DNA from: Pseudomonadota bacterium
GTDB taxonomy: Bacteria; Pseudomonadota; Alphaproteobacteria; Azospirillales; Azospirillaceae
Length of the DNA: 7,623 bases
Assembly: GCA_023411035.1 (NCBI GenBank)
Contig: JAEYPE010000148.1
Span: forward strand, 1 to 7,623
Direction of reading: 5' to 3'
Both the position numbers and the translations under genes were made by a program. Below, piece by piece: positions 1 to 6,175 of this stretch. Positions within the stretch are counted from its first letter, which is position 1, and each line of letters opens with the position of its first letter. Under the pieces are notes generated by a model. The model saw only the letters and a program-made list of their open reading frames with translations, was not told the DNA's origin and ran no database searches.

Positions 1-1290
1 GTTGAAGATCGTGTTGTTCGCGATCTCGCCGCTCAGGATGCGGCCGTTCCAGCCCGAGTACACACCATCGGTCCGCCAGCCGTTGTCGCTGATGACGCTG
101 TTGGTGATGTACTGGTCGGCGTTGTCGGCGGAATAGTGGACGATGCCGTAGGCGCCGTTGCCGTCGATCGTGGAATGGTCGATGCGCAGGTTGTGCGACG
201 TGCCGCTGATGACCACGCCGGAGCCCTGGTTGTCGACGATCTCGGAGTTGGTGACCTTTACATTGTCGGCCCCGCCGTTGAGCAGCAGGCCGGTGTCGCC
301 CGAACCCTTCATGGTCAGGCTGTCGAAGGTCACGTTGTCCTTGTTGTTCAGGCTGACGGCGTAGCTGGACCCGCTGGCGGCCTCGATCACCGGGTTGGCG
401 CCGGTGCCGTAGGCGCCGTAGACGATCGGCTTGTCGGAGGTGCCGGAGGCGGAGGCCAGCAGGCTGTCGTGCCAGGTCTCGCCACGCTCGAACAGGACCA
501 GCGAGCCGGCGGCGAAGGTCGTGGAGTTCACCTTGTCCAGCGACTTCCAGGCCTGGTCCGGGTCATGGCCGGAGTTGCTGTCGTTGCCGTGCGTCGCGTC
601 CACATAGTAGATCTGCGAAGCCGGGGTGGACGGGTAGTCCGAAGTACCGGAGGTCGGTGCGGAGGGCGCCGCCCGGGCCGCCTCGGATGTGCTCGTGAAG
701 AACTCCTTCGGTGCGGCGACGGCCAGCGTGCCGTTCCACCACAGGTTCGCCTGCCCCGGTGCGACGTCCTGGCCGTCGGGAGCACCCTTGTCGTAAGAGA
801 CGGAGGCGTCGGTCGGAGTGACCTTGTTGCCGTTGATGGTGATGGCGTTGACCGTCAGGTTGCGGTCCTGCCCATCGACGGCGCCGTCGTTGTCGTATTG
901 GATCTGAATCTTGTGCGCCTGATCGGCGGTCACGTTGGCGTCAAAGGAAAAGTCCTTGGCATCGCCGCCCGCGGTGCCTTCGCCGACCACGGTGCCGTCC
1001 ACCAGCAGTTTGAAATGGGGCGACACGCCGCCTGCGGCGGTGCCGGAGGCGTTCACGACGATCTTGGCCGCAGTGGCGGCGGCGGTTGTGGCATCGGCCA
1101 GAGCCAGAGGTTGGGCGGTGGTCTGAAGAGCCTGGATCTGGAGGATTGAGGCGGGCGTCGCAACGCTGTCGCCGGTCACCGGAGTGGACTGTTCGACGGC
1201 ATTCGACAACGCATCGGCACCAGAATCGCAGACAAAGCCCGTGACGTCGGCGTGATCCTGATGATGAAGCTCAATAGCCATAACTTCCAT
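1..1290 (-). CDS. CBM60-like carbohydrate-binding / right-handed parallel beta-helix protein (C-terminus outside window)
   Basis: The minus-strand frame stays open for 430 codons from ATG at 1290 to the window edge, so the 3' part is missing. Residues about 75-185 look like a calcium-dependent xylan-binding type module (CBM60 family): an ASGTAAGG start, an F-LLVDG-VVG strand, then YDNDGAVDGQDRNLTVNAI and a WWNGTLAV end. Residues about 186-225 are an Ala/Ser/Thr/Pro-rich linker. From 228, IYYVDATHGNDSNSG opens a parallel beta-helix, with DUF1565-like entry and W-SLDKVN, followed by coils rich in N, D, G and S (for example VTNSEIVDNQGSGVVISG) to the edge. Such proteins bind or cleave polysaccharides outside the cell. 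No hydrophobic N-terminal signal is present, so type I secretion through C-terminal repeats is an inference. The start is chosen because AAGGAAAGAG lies 9-18 bases upstream; ATG at 1281 is a weaker alternative. The enzymatic activity, if any, cannot be assigned. Confidence 0.88.
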   Translation of the reverse strand, partial: MEVMAIELHHQDHADVTGFVCDSGADALSNAVEQSTPVTGDSVATPASILQIQALQTTAQPLALADATTAAATAAKIVVNASGTAAGGVSPHFKLLVDGTVVGEGTAGGDAKDFSFDANVTADQAHKIQIQYDNDGAVDGQDRNLTVNAITINGNKVTPTDASVSYDKGAPDGQDVAPGQANLWWNGTLAVAAPKEFFTSTSEAARAAPSAPTSGTSDYPSTPASQIYYVDATHGNDSNSGHDPDQAWKSLDKVNSTTFAAGSLVLFERGETWHDSLLASASGTSDKPIVYGAYGTGANPVIEAASGSSYAVSLNNKDNVTFDSLTMKGSGDTGLLLNGGADNVKVTNSEIVDNQGSGVVISGTSHNLRIDHSTIDGNGAYGIVHYSADNADQYITNSVISDNGWRTDGVYSGWNGRILSGEIANNTIFN

Positions 1291-1508
1291 GTTCTTTTAC
1301 TCTTTCCTTTTTAAAGCGCCATGCTTGTGGCAAAGGGCGGGAATATGCGTGGATCGCGCGTCCCGTTTGCTGTGCGTTCAATCGCTTTTCGACAGGACAG
1401 GAGCCTAGCCAGCCCCGTGTGGCCTTAAATGGTTCGATTTTAGGATATTTAATTTTTGAAGCGCGCCAAATCCGTCACAGCAACCCCTCCGACGAACAAG
1501 GTAGTCCG

Positions 1509-1562
1509 TGAAATTTCAGCGCTAACTCAAAAGAGTTAACTCATTGGATATTTCTTGAAATT
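1509..1562. promoter_or_regulatory. Cluster of palindromes, candidate operator region
   Basis: Several inverted repeats lie within 54 bases: TGAAATTTCA (1509-1518, perfect), TAACTC-AAAA-GAGTTA (1523-1538), GAGTTAACTC (1533-1542, perfect, overlapping the previous one) and TTTC-TT-GAAA (1551-1560). AATTTCA at 1512-1518 is also complementary to TGAAATT at 1556-1562, which would enclose the inner repeats. The sequence TAACTCA occurs twice as a direct repeat (1523-1529 and 1537-1543). No T-rich tail suggests a terminator in either direction. Regulator binding is an inference; I do not recognise the site. Confidence 0.45.
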
Positions 1563-1652
1563 GCCGTGAACTACAAGAATTTAGCCGTCGATTTCGTATG
1601 AAATGACGCACCGCAACCCATGAACGGCCCCGATTGTCTTGTGACATTCCTG

Positions 1653-1681
1653 TTGAAGAAAGCTGGGATGCCACATACCAT
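1653..1681 (+). promoter_or_regulatory. Candidate sigma-70-like promoter for the tct operon
   Basis: TTGAAG (1653-1658) and TACCAT (1676-1681) are separated by exactly 17 bases and each matches four of six consensus positions. The element lies about 110 bases upstream of the tctC start. Other pairs can be found in this AT-rich region, for example TTTACA near 1698, but with poorer spacing. This is a pattern match only. Confidence 0.3.
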
Positions 1682-1789
1682 ACGCCACACGGACTGTTTA
1701 CAAATCAAACGATCCGTCTCGCCATAGAATTCATAAATGATGAGCCGTGCCGACGGAAGCCCGGCCACCCAAAAGGGAAGGAATGAGGC

Positions 1790-2875
1790 ATGAAGGACGT
1801 ACAGCGCCCGCGCTGCGCGCGGAAGATCCCTTTTGACCCCTTCACTTTTAAAATGACCGCCAGAAGAACCCTCGGCAAAAGAGCGTTTACGGGCGGAACC
1901 GCATTGGCCGGTGCGCTCGGCCTCCTGCTGCTTTCGAACGCGGCGCAGGCCTGGGAGCCGACCAAATCGGTCGAATTCGTCGTGCCGGCGGGAACCGGCG
2001 GCGGCGCCGACCAGATGGCGCGGATGATCCAGGGCATCATCCAGAAGAACAACCTGATGCCCCAGCCCATCGTCGTCATCAACAAGTCGGGCGGCGCCGG
2101 TGCGGAAGGCTTCCTCGACGTCAAATCGTCGAACCGCAACCCGCACAAGATCATCATCACCCTGTCCAACCTGTTCACCACGCCCTTGGCGACCGGCGTT
2201 CCCTTCTCCTGGAAGGACATGACCCCGGTGGCGATGCTGGCGCTGGACAACTTCATCCTGTGGGTGAACACCGAATCCCCGCAGAAAACCGCAAAGGAAT
2301 TCATCGACGCCGCCAAGGAAGGCGGCGCCAACCGCTTCAAGATGGGCGGCACCGGTTCCAAGCAGGAAGACCAGATCATCACCGCCGCCATCGAGCAGAC
2401 GACAGGCGTCACCTTCACCTATGTCCCCTACAAGGGCGGCGGCGACGTGGCGGCCCAACTCGTCGGCAACCACATCAACTCCAGCGTCAACAACCCCATC
2501 GAAGCGGTGTCGCAATGGCGGGCCGGCGCGCTGCGGCCCCTCTGCGTCTTTGACAAGGAGCGCATCCCGCTGAAGGAGCCGGTGGCCGACGGCAAGTCGT
2601 GGAACAGCATTCCGACCTGCAAGGAATCCGGGCTGGACGTGGAATACACCATGCTGCGCGGCATCTTCATGGGACCGGGCGCCACGCCGGACCAGATCGC
2701 CTACTACGTGGACCTCTTCAAGAAGGTCCGCGAAACGGAGGAGTGGAAGGACTTCATGGCGAAGGGGGCCTTCAATGTCAGCTTCATGACCGGCGATGAG
2801 TTCAAAACGTGGCTCGCCGCGGCGGAAACCCAGCACAAGACCCTGATGGACAAGGCGGGCTTCACAAAACAATAG
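1790..2875 (+). CDS. tctC: TctC-type tripartite tricarboxylate transporter, periplasmic substrate-binding protein
   Basis: This is the extracytoplasmic solute receptor of a TTT-family transporter (Bug/TctC family). It captures a carboxylate-type solute in the periplasm and delivers it to TctAB. Family features are visible: FVVPAGTGGGADQMARMIQ at the start of the mature protein, NKSGGAGAEGF, KMGGTGSKQEDQ, TYVPYKGGGDVAAQLVGNHI and a late GPGATPDQIAYY stretch. Residues about 31-54 form a hydrophobic signal sequence ending AAQA, with cleavage expected before WEP, leaving about 307 residues. The start at 1790 has an excellent ribosome binding site (AAGGA at 1778-1782, spacing 7). ATG at 1853 (residue 22) would give a more usual signal length but has no such site. 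The resulting n-region is unusually long and contains RRTLGK, a loose twin-arginine resemblance. It is the first gene of the operon, 85 bases before tctB. The substrate cannot be told from the sequence. Confidence 0.93.
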   Translation: MKDVQRPRCARKIPFDPFTFKMTARRTLGKRAFTGGTALAGALGLLLLSNAAQAWEPTKSVEFVVPAGTGGGADQMARMIQGIIQKNNLMPQPIVVINKSGGAGAEGFLDVKSSNRNPHKIIITLSNLFTTPLATGVPFSWKDMTPVAMLALDNFILWVNTESPQKTAKEFIDAAKEGGANRFKMGGTGSKQEDQIITAAIEQTTGVTFTYVPYKGGGDVAAQLVGNHINSSVNNPIEAVSQWRAGALRPLCVFDKERIPLKEPVADGKSWNSIPTCKESGLDVEYTMLRGIFMGPGATPDQIAYYVDLFKKVRETEEWKDFMAKGAFNVSFMTGDEFKTWLAAAETQHKTLMDKAGFTKQ

Positions 2876-2892
2876 CCCACTCGTCCCAGCGC

Positions 2893-2921
2893 GGCCCCCG
2901 GGGCATCGCGCCCCGGGCGCC
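2893..2921 (+). terminator. GC-rich hairpin between tctC and tctB (possible attenuator or mRNA-stabilising stem)
   Basis: CCCGGGGC (2897-2904) and GCCCCGGG (2910-2917) form a perfect 8-bp stem around a 5-base loop. Three further G/C pairs (2893-2895 with 2919-2921) extend it beyond one mismatch. It starts 17 bases after the tctC stop and ends 40 bases before tctB. No T run follows, so it is not a standard intrinsic terminator. It could protect the 3' end of tctC mRNA or reduce read-through, giving more binding protein than membrane subunits; that role is inferred. Confidence 0.55.
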
Positions 2922-2960
2922 CTCCCCCACCCACCTTCGGGTTTCCTGTGGGAGTGAGCC

Positions 2961-3467
2961 ATGGAGCATGGAACGCAGAACAACGATCCGGTGGTGTCGA
3001 ACCGGACCATGGAAATCGTCGTCGCCATACTGTTCGCGCTGGTGGCCCTGGTCGTGATGGGCGACAGCATCCGCGTCGGCAACGGCTGGGGGGCCGACGG
3101 TCCGAAGGCCGGCTATTTCCCCTTCTATGTCGGCCTCATCATGCTGGTCAGCAGTCTGGCCACGTTGGCCGTCAACATCCTGCGCCACAGCGGCGAACGC
3201 ACCGCCTTCGTCGAGAAGCAGCAACTCGCCCTGGTCCTCCAGGTGCTGGTCCCCAGCCTGGTGTTCGTGATCCTGACCGGCTTTCTGGGCATCTATCTGT
3301 CGGCGGTGCTGTTCATCGCCTTCTTCATGCATTGGGTCGGCAAGTATCCGGTCAGGACGATCCTGCCCGTCGCCATCCTGGTGCCCGCGGCCCTGTTCGT
3401 GATGTTCGAAATCTGGTTCCTGGTTCCGCTTCCCAAGGGGCCGGTGGAAGCGATGTTCGGGTTCTGA
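2961..3467 (+). CDS. tctB: TctB-type tripartite tricarboxylate transporter, small membrane subunit
   Basis: The product is a 168-residue protein with four predicted membrane segments, at about residues 17-34, 53-74, 88-122 (hydrophobic enough to hold more than one pass) and 133-157. This is the usual size and layout of the TctB (DUF1468) subunit, which pairs with TctA in the inner membrane and is poorly conserved in sequence. The loop ADGPKAGYFPFYVG before the second segment matches the family's characteristic G-P-x-x-G-F/Y-F-P motif. The start at 2961 follows GGGAG (2950-2954) at 6-base spacing. Its position between tctC and tctA supports the assignment strongly. A 152-base non-coding gap separates it from the tctA start, which is larger than usual for this pair. 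Confidence 0.92.
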   Translation: MEHGTQNNDPVVSNRTMEIVVAILFALVALVVMGDSIRVGNGWGADGPKAGYFPFYVGLIMLVSSLATLAVNILRHSGERTAFVEKQQLALVLQVLVPSLVFVILTGFLGIYLSAVLFIAFFMHWVGKYPVRTILPVAILVPAALFVMFEIWFLVPLPKGPVEAMFGF

Positions 3468-3491
3468 GGGTTTTCAAAGTCTGAAGCCGGG

Positions 3492-3575
3492 GCGGCCACG
3501 GGAACGGCCGCACACACCGAAGCAGCGGCAGGCATCCGCGACGAACCAGCCCATGCGGCGGGGACGAACCCCGCC
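3492..3575 (+). other. Two GC-rich hairpins in the tctB-tctA gap
   Basis: The 152 bases between the tctB stop and the tctA start hold two inverted repeats. GCGGCC (3492-3497) pairs with GGCCGC (3506-3511) across an 8-base loop. GGCGGGG (3557-3563) pairs with CCCCGCC (3569-3575) across a 5-base loop. Neither is followed by a T tract. They may influence stability or translation of the tctA part of the message. I see no credible small gene in this gap. Confidence 0.5.
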
Positions 3576-3607
3576 TTGCGAACTCAAAACGGGCGTGGAT
3601 GCCGGAA

Positions 3608-3615
3608 AGGGAGGG
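3608..3615 (+). promoter_or_regulatory. tctA: Ribosome binding site that fixes the tctA start
   Basis: AGGGAGGG ends 4 bases before TTG at 3620. If translation began at ATG 3599 this purine-rich block would lie inside the coding sequence and encode residues unlike the TctA N-terminus. Confidence 0.7.
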
Positions 3616-3619
3616 AAAC

Positions 3620-5146
3620 TTGGAAGCGCTCGGGTCACTCATACAGGGATTCGGCGTGCTCGCCGATCCCATGAACATCGCCTACATGTTCATCGGCATC
3701 ACGCTGGGCGTCCTGATCGGCGTGCTGCCGGGGCTGGGCGGGGCGAACGGGGTGGCGATCCTGCTGCCCCTGACCTTCAGCATGTCGCCGACATCGGCCA
3801 TCATCATGCTCTCCTGCATCTATTGGGGGGCGTTGTTCGGCGGGGCCATCACCTCGGTCCTGTTCAACATCCCCGGCGAGCCATGGTCGGTGGCGACCAC
3901 CTTCGACGGACACCCCATGGCGCAGAAGGGCCACGCGGGCGAGGCGCTGACGGCGGCCTTCACCTCGTCCTTCTTCGGGGCGTTCGTGGCGGTTCTGCTC
4001 ATCACCTTCCTGGCCCCGGTGATCGCCGGTTTCGCGCTGCGCTTCGGCCCGGCGGAGTTCTTCGCGGTCCAGCTTCTGACCTTCTGCAGTTTCGTCGGCA
4101 TGGGCAGCGAATCCCCCTTCAAGGTGCTGTGCGCCATGATGCTGGGCTTCGCGCTGGCGGCGGTCGGTATCGACAGCGTGACCGGCGAGCTGCGCATGAC
4201 CTTCGGTTCGGTCGAGCTGCTGCGCGGCTTCGACTTCCTGATCGCAGTCATCGGCCTGTTCGGCATCGGCGAAATCCTGCTGACCATGGAGGAGGGGCTG
4301 GCCTTCAAGGGCAAGAGCGCCAAGATCAACGCCAAGGTCGTGTGGGAGACCTGGAAAAGCCTGCCCCGCTATTGGGTGACGGCCATCCGCGGCTCCATCG
4401 TCGGCTGCTGGATGGGCATCACGCCCGGCGGCGCCACCCCGGCCTCCTTCATGAGCTACGGCCTCGCCAAGCGCTTCTCCAAGAACCGCCAGAACTTCGG
4501 CAACGGCGAGATGGAGGGCGTGGTCGCTCCGGAAACCGCCGCCCACGCCGCCGGCACCAGCGCGCTTCTCCCCATGCTGACGCTGGGCATTCCCGGTTCG
4601 CCCACCGCGGCGGTGCTGCTGGGCGGCCTGCTGATCTGGGGGCTTCAGCCCGGTCCGCTGCTGTTCATCGAACAGAAGGAGTTCGTCTGGGGCCTGATCG
4701 CCAGCATGTATCTGGGCAACATCGCCGGCCTGATCGTGGTGCTGACCACGGTTCCGGTCTTCGCCTCGATCCTGCGAATCCCCTTCAGCATCATCGCGCC
4801 GGTCATCGTGGTGATCTGCGCCGTCGGCGCCTACACGGTGCACAACGCCTTCCTCGACATCGTGATGATGCTTGTGTTCGGCGTCGTCGGCTATGTGTTC
4901 AAGAAGCTGTCCTACCCGCTGGCTCCGCTGGTGCTGGCGCTGGTGCTGGGCGACATGGCGGAAAGCTCCTTCCGGCAGGCCATGCTGGTGTCGCAGGGCG
5001 ATCTGGCGATCTTCTGGTCGAACCCGCTGGTCGGCAGCATCGTCACGCTGGCTCTGGTCATGCTGTTCTGGCCAGTGATCTCCGCCCTGCTGCGCAAGCG
5101 TCAGTCCCGGCAGGATGGCGGCACCCACGCCATCCCCGTGAAGTAG
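3620..5146 (+). CDS. tctA: TctA-type tripartite tricarboxylate transporter, large membrane subunit (TTG start)
   Basis: This is the transport channel subunit of the TctCBA system, a polytopic inner-membrane protein of about twelve hydrophobic segments that moves the solute delivered by TctC, driven by an ion gradient in known members. With the chosen start it has 508 residues, typical for the family. Conserved blocks are GVLIGVLPGLGG (30-41) followed by ILLPLTF, NIPGEPWSVATTFDGHPMA (83-101), MGITPGGATPASFMSY (265-280), and VAPETAAHAAG (302-312) with LGIPGSPTAAVLLGG (322-336) and PGPLLF. The two related LPG and TPGG blocks reflect the internal duplication of the family. TTG at 3620 is preferred because AGGGAGGG (3608-3615) lies 4 bases upstream and the protein then begins EALGSLIQGF, as TctA proteins usually do. 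ATG at 3599 lies upstream of that site and has no ribosome binding site of its own. The gene ends the operon and a terminator follows. Confidence 0.93.
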   Translation: MEALGSLIQGFGVLADPMNIAYMFIGITLGVLIGVLPGLGGANGVAILLPLTFSMSPTSAIIMLSCIYWGALFGGAITSVLFNIPGEPWSVATTFDGHPMAQKGHAGEALTAAFTSSFFGAFVAVLLITFLAPVIAGFALRFGPAEFFAVQLLTFCSFVGMGSESPFKVLCAMMLGFALAAVGIDSVTGELRMTFGSVELLRGFDFLIAVIGLFGIGEILLTMEEGLAFKGKSAKINAKVVWETWKSLPRYWVTAIRGSIVGCWMGITPGGATPASFMSYGLAKRFSKNRQNFGNGEMEGVVAPETAAHAAGTSALLPMLTLGIPGSPTAAVLLGGLLIWGLQPGPLLFIEQKEFVWGLIASMYLGNIAGLIVVLTTVPVFASILRIPFSIIAPVIVVICAVGAYTVHNAFLDIVMMLVFGVVGYVFKKLSYPLAPLVLALVLGDMAESSFRQAMLVSQGDLAIFWSNPLVGSIVTLALVMLFWPVISALLRKRQSRQDGGTHAIPVK

Positions 5147-5157
5147 CTCCACCCACT

Positions 5158-5205
5158 CCCTCCGCCGCGGTCCGGGACGAGGCATGGCGGCGGAGGGGCC
5201 TTTTT
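5158..5205 (+). terminator. Intrinsic terminator of the tct operon
   Basis: An 11-bp perfect stem, CCCTCCGCCGC (5158-5168) with GCGGCGGAGGG (5187-5197), encloses an 18-base loop. After GCC comes a run of five T (5201-5205). It begins 11 bases after the tctA stop and ends before the next gene, so it should separate the tct transcript from the TerC-family gene. The larger loop and 3-base gap before the T run make it slightly weaker than ideal. Confidence 0.75.
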
Positions 5206-5231
5206 CTCCTCACATCGGGGGGTTCGGGACG

Positions 5232-5936
5232 ATGGACACGTCCGATTTCATGATCGCGCTGCTCCAGATCATTTGGATCGACATTCTGCTGAGCGGCGAC
5301 AACGCGCTGGTCATCGCGCTGGCCTGCCGCTCGCTGCCGCCGAAGCAGCAGAAGATCGGCATCCTCCTCGGCACGGGAGCGGCCATCGGGCTGCGCGTGC
5401 TGTTCGCCGTCGTAATCGCCTATCTGCTGGCCATCCCGTATCTGAAGATCATCGGCGGGGTGCTGCTGTTCTGGATCGCCGTCAAGCTGATGCTCCCCAC
5501 CGAGGAGGAGGAGCAGGCGGAGCACGCCGGCACGCCAGCCGGGCTGTGGGGGGTGGTCCGCACCATCGTGATCGCCGACGCGGTGATGAGCCTGGACAAC
5601 GTCATCGCCATCGCCGCCGCGTCGCACGGCAACACGGTTCTGCTGATCCTGGGGCTTGCCATCAGCATCCCGCTGATCGTCTTCGGCAGCACCCTGATCC
5701 TGAAGGCCATCGAACGGCTGCCGGCCCTGGTCTATGCGGGCGCCGGGCTGCTCGGCTACATCGCGGCGGAGGTGATCCTCACCGACCCGAGCATCCATTC
5801 CCACGTGATCGAAAGCCTGCCGGTCCTCACCGGGACGGCGCCCTTCGTCGCGGCGCTGGGGGTGATGACGGCCGGCTTCCTGATGGCCCGCAGCATCAAC
5901 CGCCGCCGCGCGTTGGTGGAGAGCGATCCGGCCTGA
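5232..5936 (+). CDS. TerC family integral membrane protein, YjbE-type
   Basis: The product is a 234-residue membrane protein of the TerC/Alx superfamily, closest by motif to the YjbE branch. Two related blocks carry the family's acidic signature: WIDILLSGDNALVIALA (15-31) and IADAVMSLDNVIAIAA (114-129), with Asp17, Asp23, Asp116 and Asp122 inside membrane segments. About seven segments are visible, and an acidic stretch EEEEQ (91-95) lies in the loop between the halves. Members of the superfamily have been linked to manganese export and tellurite resistance; the function here is inferred from family only. ATG at 5232 (GGGGGG at 5217-5222, spacing 9) is chosen. An in-frame ATG at 5184 lies inside the tctA terminator and would add a non-conserved leader. 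It probably has its own promoter, as the terminator lies just upstream. It is convergent with the small minus-strand gene, 7 bases away. Confidence 0.88.
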   Translation: MDTSDFMIALLQIIWIDILLSGDNALVIALACRSLPPKQQKIGILLGTGAAIGLRVLFAVVIAYLLAIPYLKIIGGVLLFWIAVKLMLPTEEEEQAEHAGTPAGLWGVVRTIVIADAVMSLDNVIAIAAASHGNTVLLILGLAISIPLIVFGSTLILKAIERLPALVYAGAGLLGYIAAEVILTDPSIHSHVIESLPVLTGTAPFVAALGVMTAGFLMARSINRRRALVESDPA

Positions 5937-5943
5937 GAAGGAG

Positions 5944-6132
5944 TTAGCAGGAGGAGGGGCGCCGGGGCTCGCGGCAGCGGTCGCCCCGAACCGCCCGGAA
6001 CCGGCCCGGCAGGGCCATGGCGCGCACGTCGGTGGTGATCTCGGAGATGAGTCCCGGATCGTTCCGCAAGATCTCCGTCACCACGGCGGCCAGCCCGGCC
6101 AAGGCGAAAACGAAGGCGAGACTCTCCAACAT
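5944..6132 (-). CDS. Small single-span membrane protein, 62 residues, function unknown
   Basis: The frame starts at ATG 6132 behind GGAG with 6-base spacing and ends at TAA (5946-5944). Residues about 4-22 (SLAFVFALAGLAAVVTEIL) form a single hydrophobic segment. A short polar region, RNDPGLISEITTDVRAM, follows, and then a basic, Arg-rich tail ending PRRPSSC. The composition, the ribosome binding site and the plausible membrane topology argue for a real gene. A longer frame from 6243 would add a Cys-rich leader across the divergent promoter region and lacks support. I do not recognise a named family. It converges with the TerC-family gene and diverges from the CBS-BON gene, with the 6161-6175 palindrome just upstream of it. 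Confidence 0.6.
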   Translation of the reverse strand: MLESLAFVFALAGLAAVVTEILRNDPGLISEITTDVRAMALPGRFRAVRGDRCREPRRPSSC

Positions 6133-6160
6133 GCGGAACTCCGGACTTTGAACACACTTA

Positions 6161-6175
6161 TGCTGCGATGCAGCA
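6161..6175. promoter_or_regulatory. Perfect inverted repeat TGCTGC-N3-GCAGCA, PhaR-like operator
   Basis: TGCTGC (6161-6166) and GCAGCA (6170-6175) flank GAT. The core CTGC-N3-GCAG has the form reported for PhaR, the regulator of polyhydroxyalkanoate granule genes in alphaproteobacteria; I recall this consensus from general knowledge and have not checked it. The site lies 28 bases upstream of the 62-residue gene's start on the minus strand and 118 bases before the CBS-BON gene, so it could act on either or both. A CATAAG sequence on the minus strand overlapping its edge could be a -10 element. Confidence 0.5.

Larger units (their letters stand above)
1291..1789. other. Divergent intergenic region between the beta-helix gene and tctC
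   Basis: These 499 bases separate two divergently oriented genes and are clearly richer in A/T than the coding DNA around them, especially 1425-1460 and 1500-1575. I see no convincing gene. The region must hold the promoters of both neighbours. A palindrome cluster sits near the middle (1509-1562) and a sigma-70-like promoter for tctC lies at 1653-1681. For the minus-strand gene no -35/-10 pair with good spacing stood out; the AT-rich stretch around 1437-1460 is the best candidate location. Confidence 0.7.

Noticed and set aside
136..1149. Long plus-strand open frame opposite the beta-helix gene
   Set aside because: It is a Val/Gly/Ala/Arg-rich shadow of the minus-strand gene, which has recognisable domains.
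1620..1727. Possible 35-residue gene upstream of tctC (MNGPDCLVTF...)
   Set aside because: It has no ribosome binding site, overlaps the candidate promoter, and shows no recognisable feature.
1571..3082. 503-codon minus-strand open frame
   Set aside because: It is antisense to tctC, has no recognisable domain, and arises from GC-rich codon bias.
3635..5185. 516-codon minus-strand open frame
   Set aside because: It is antisense to tctA, with Gln/His/Asp/Arg-rich composition typical of shadow frames.
5184..5231. Upstream ATG start for the TerC-family gene
   Set aside because: It lies within the tctA terminator stem and lacks a ribosome binding site; the conserved protein begins at 5232.
3553..5253. 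566-codon plus-strand open frame overlapping tctA
   Set aside because: It has Arg/His/Gly-rich low-complexity translation in a shifted frame; tctA is the real gene.
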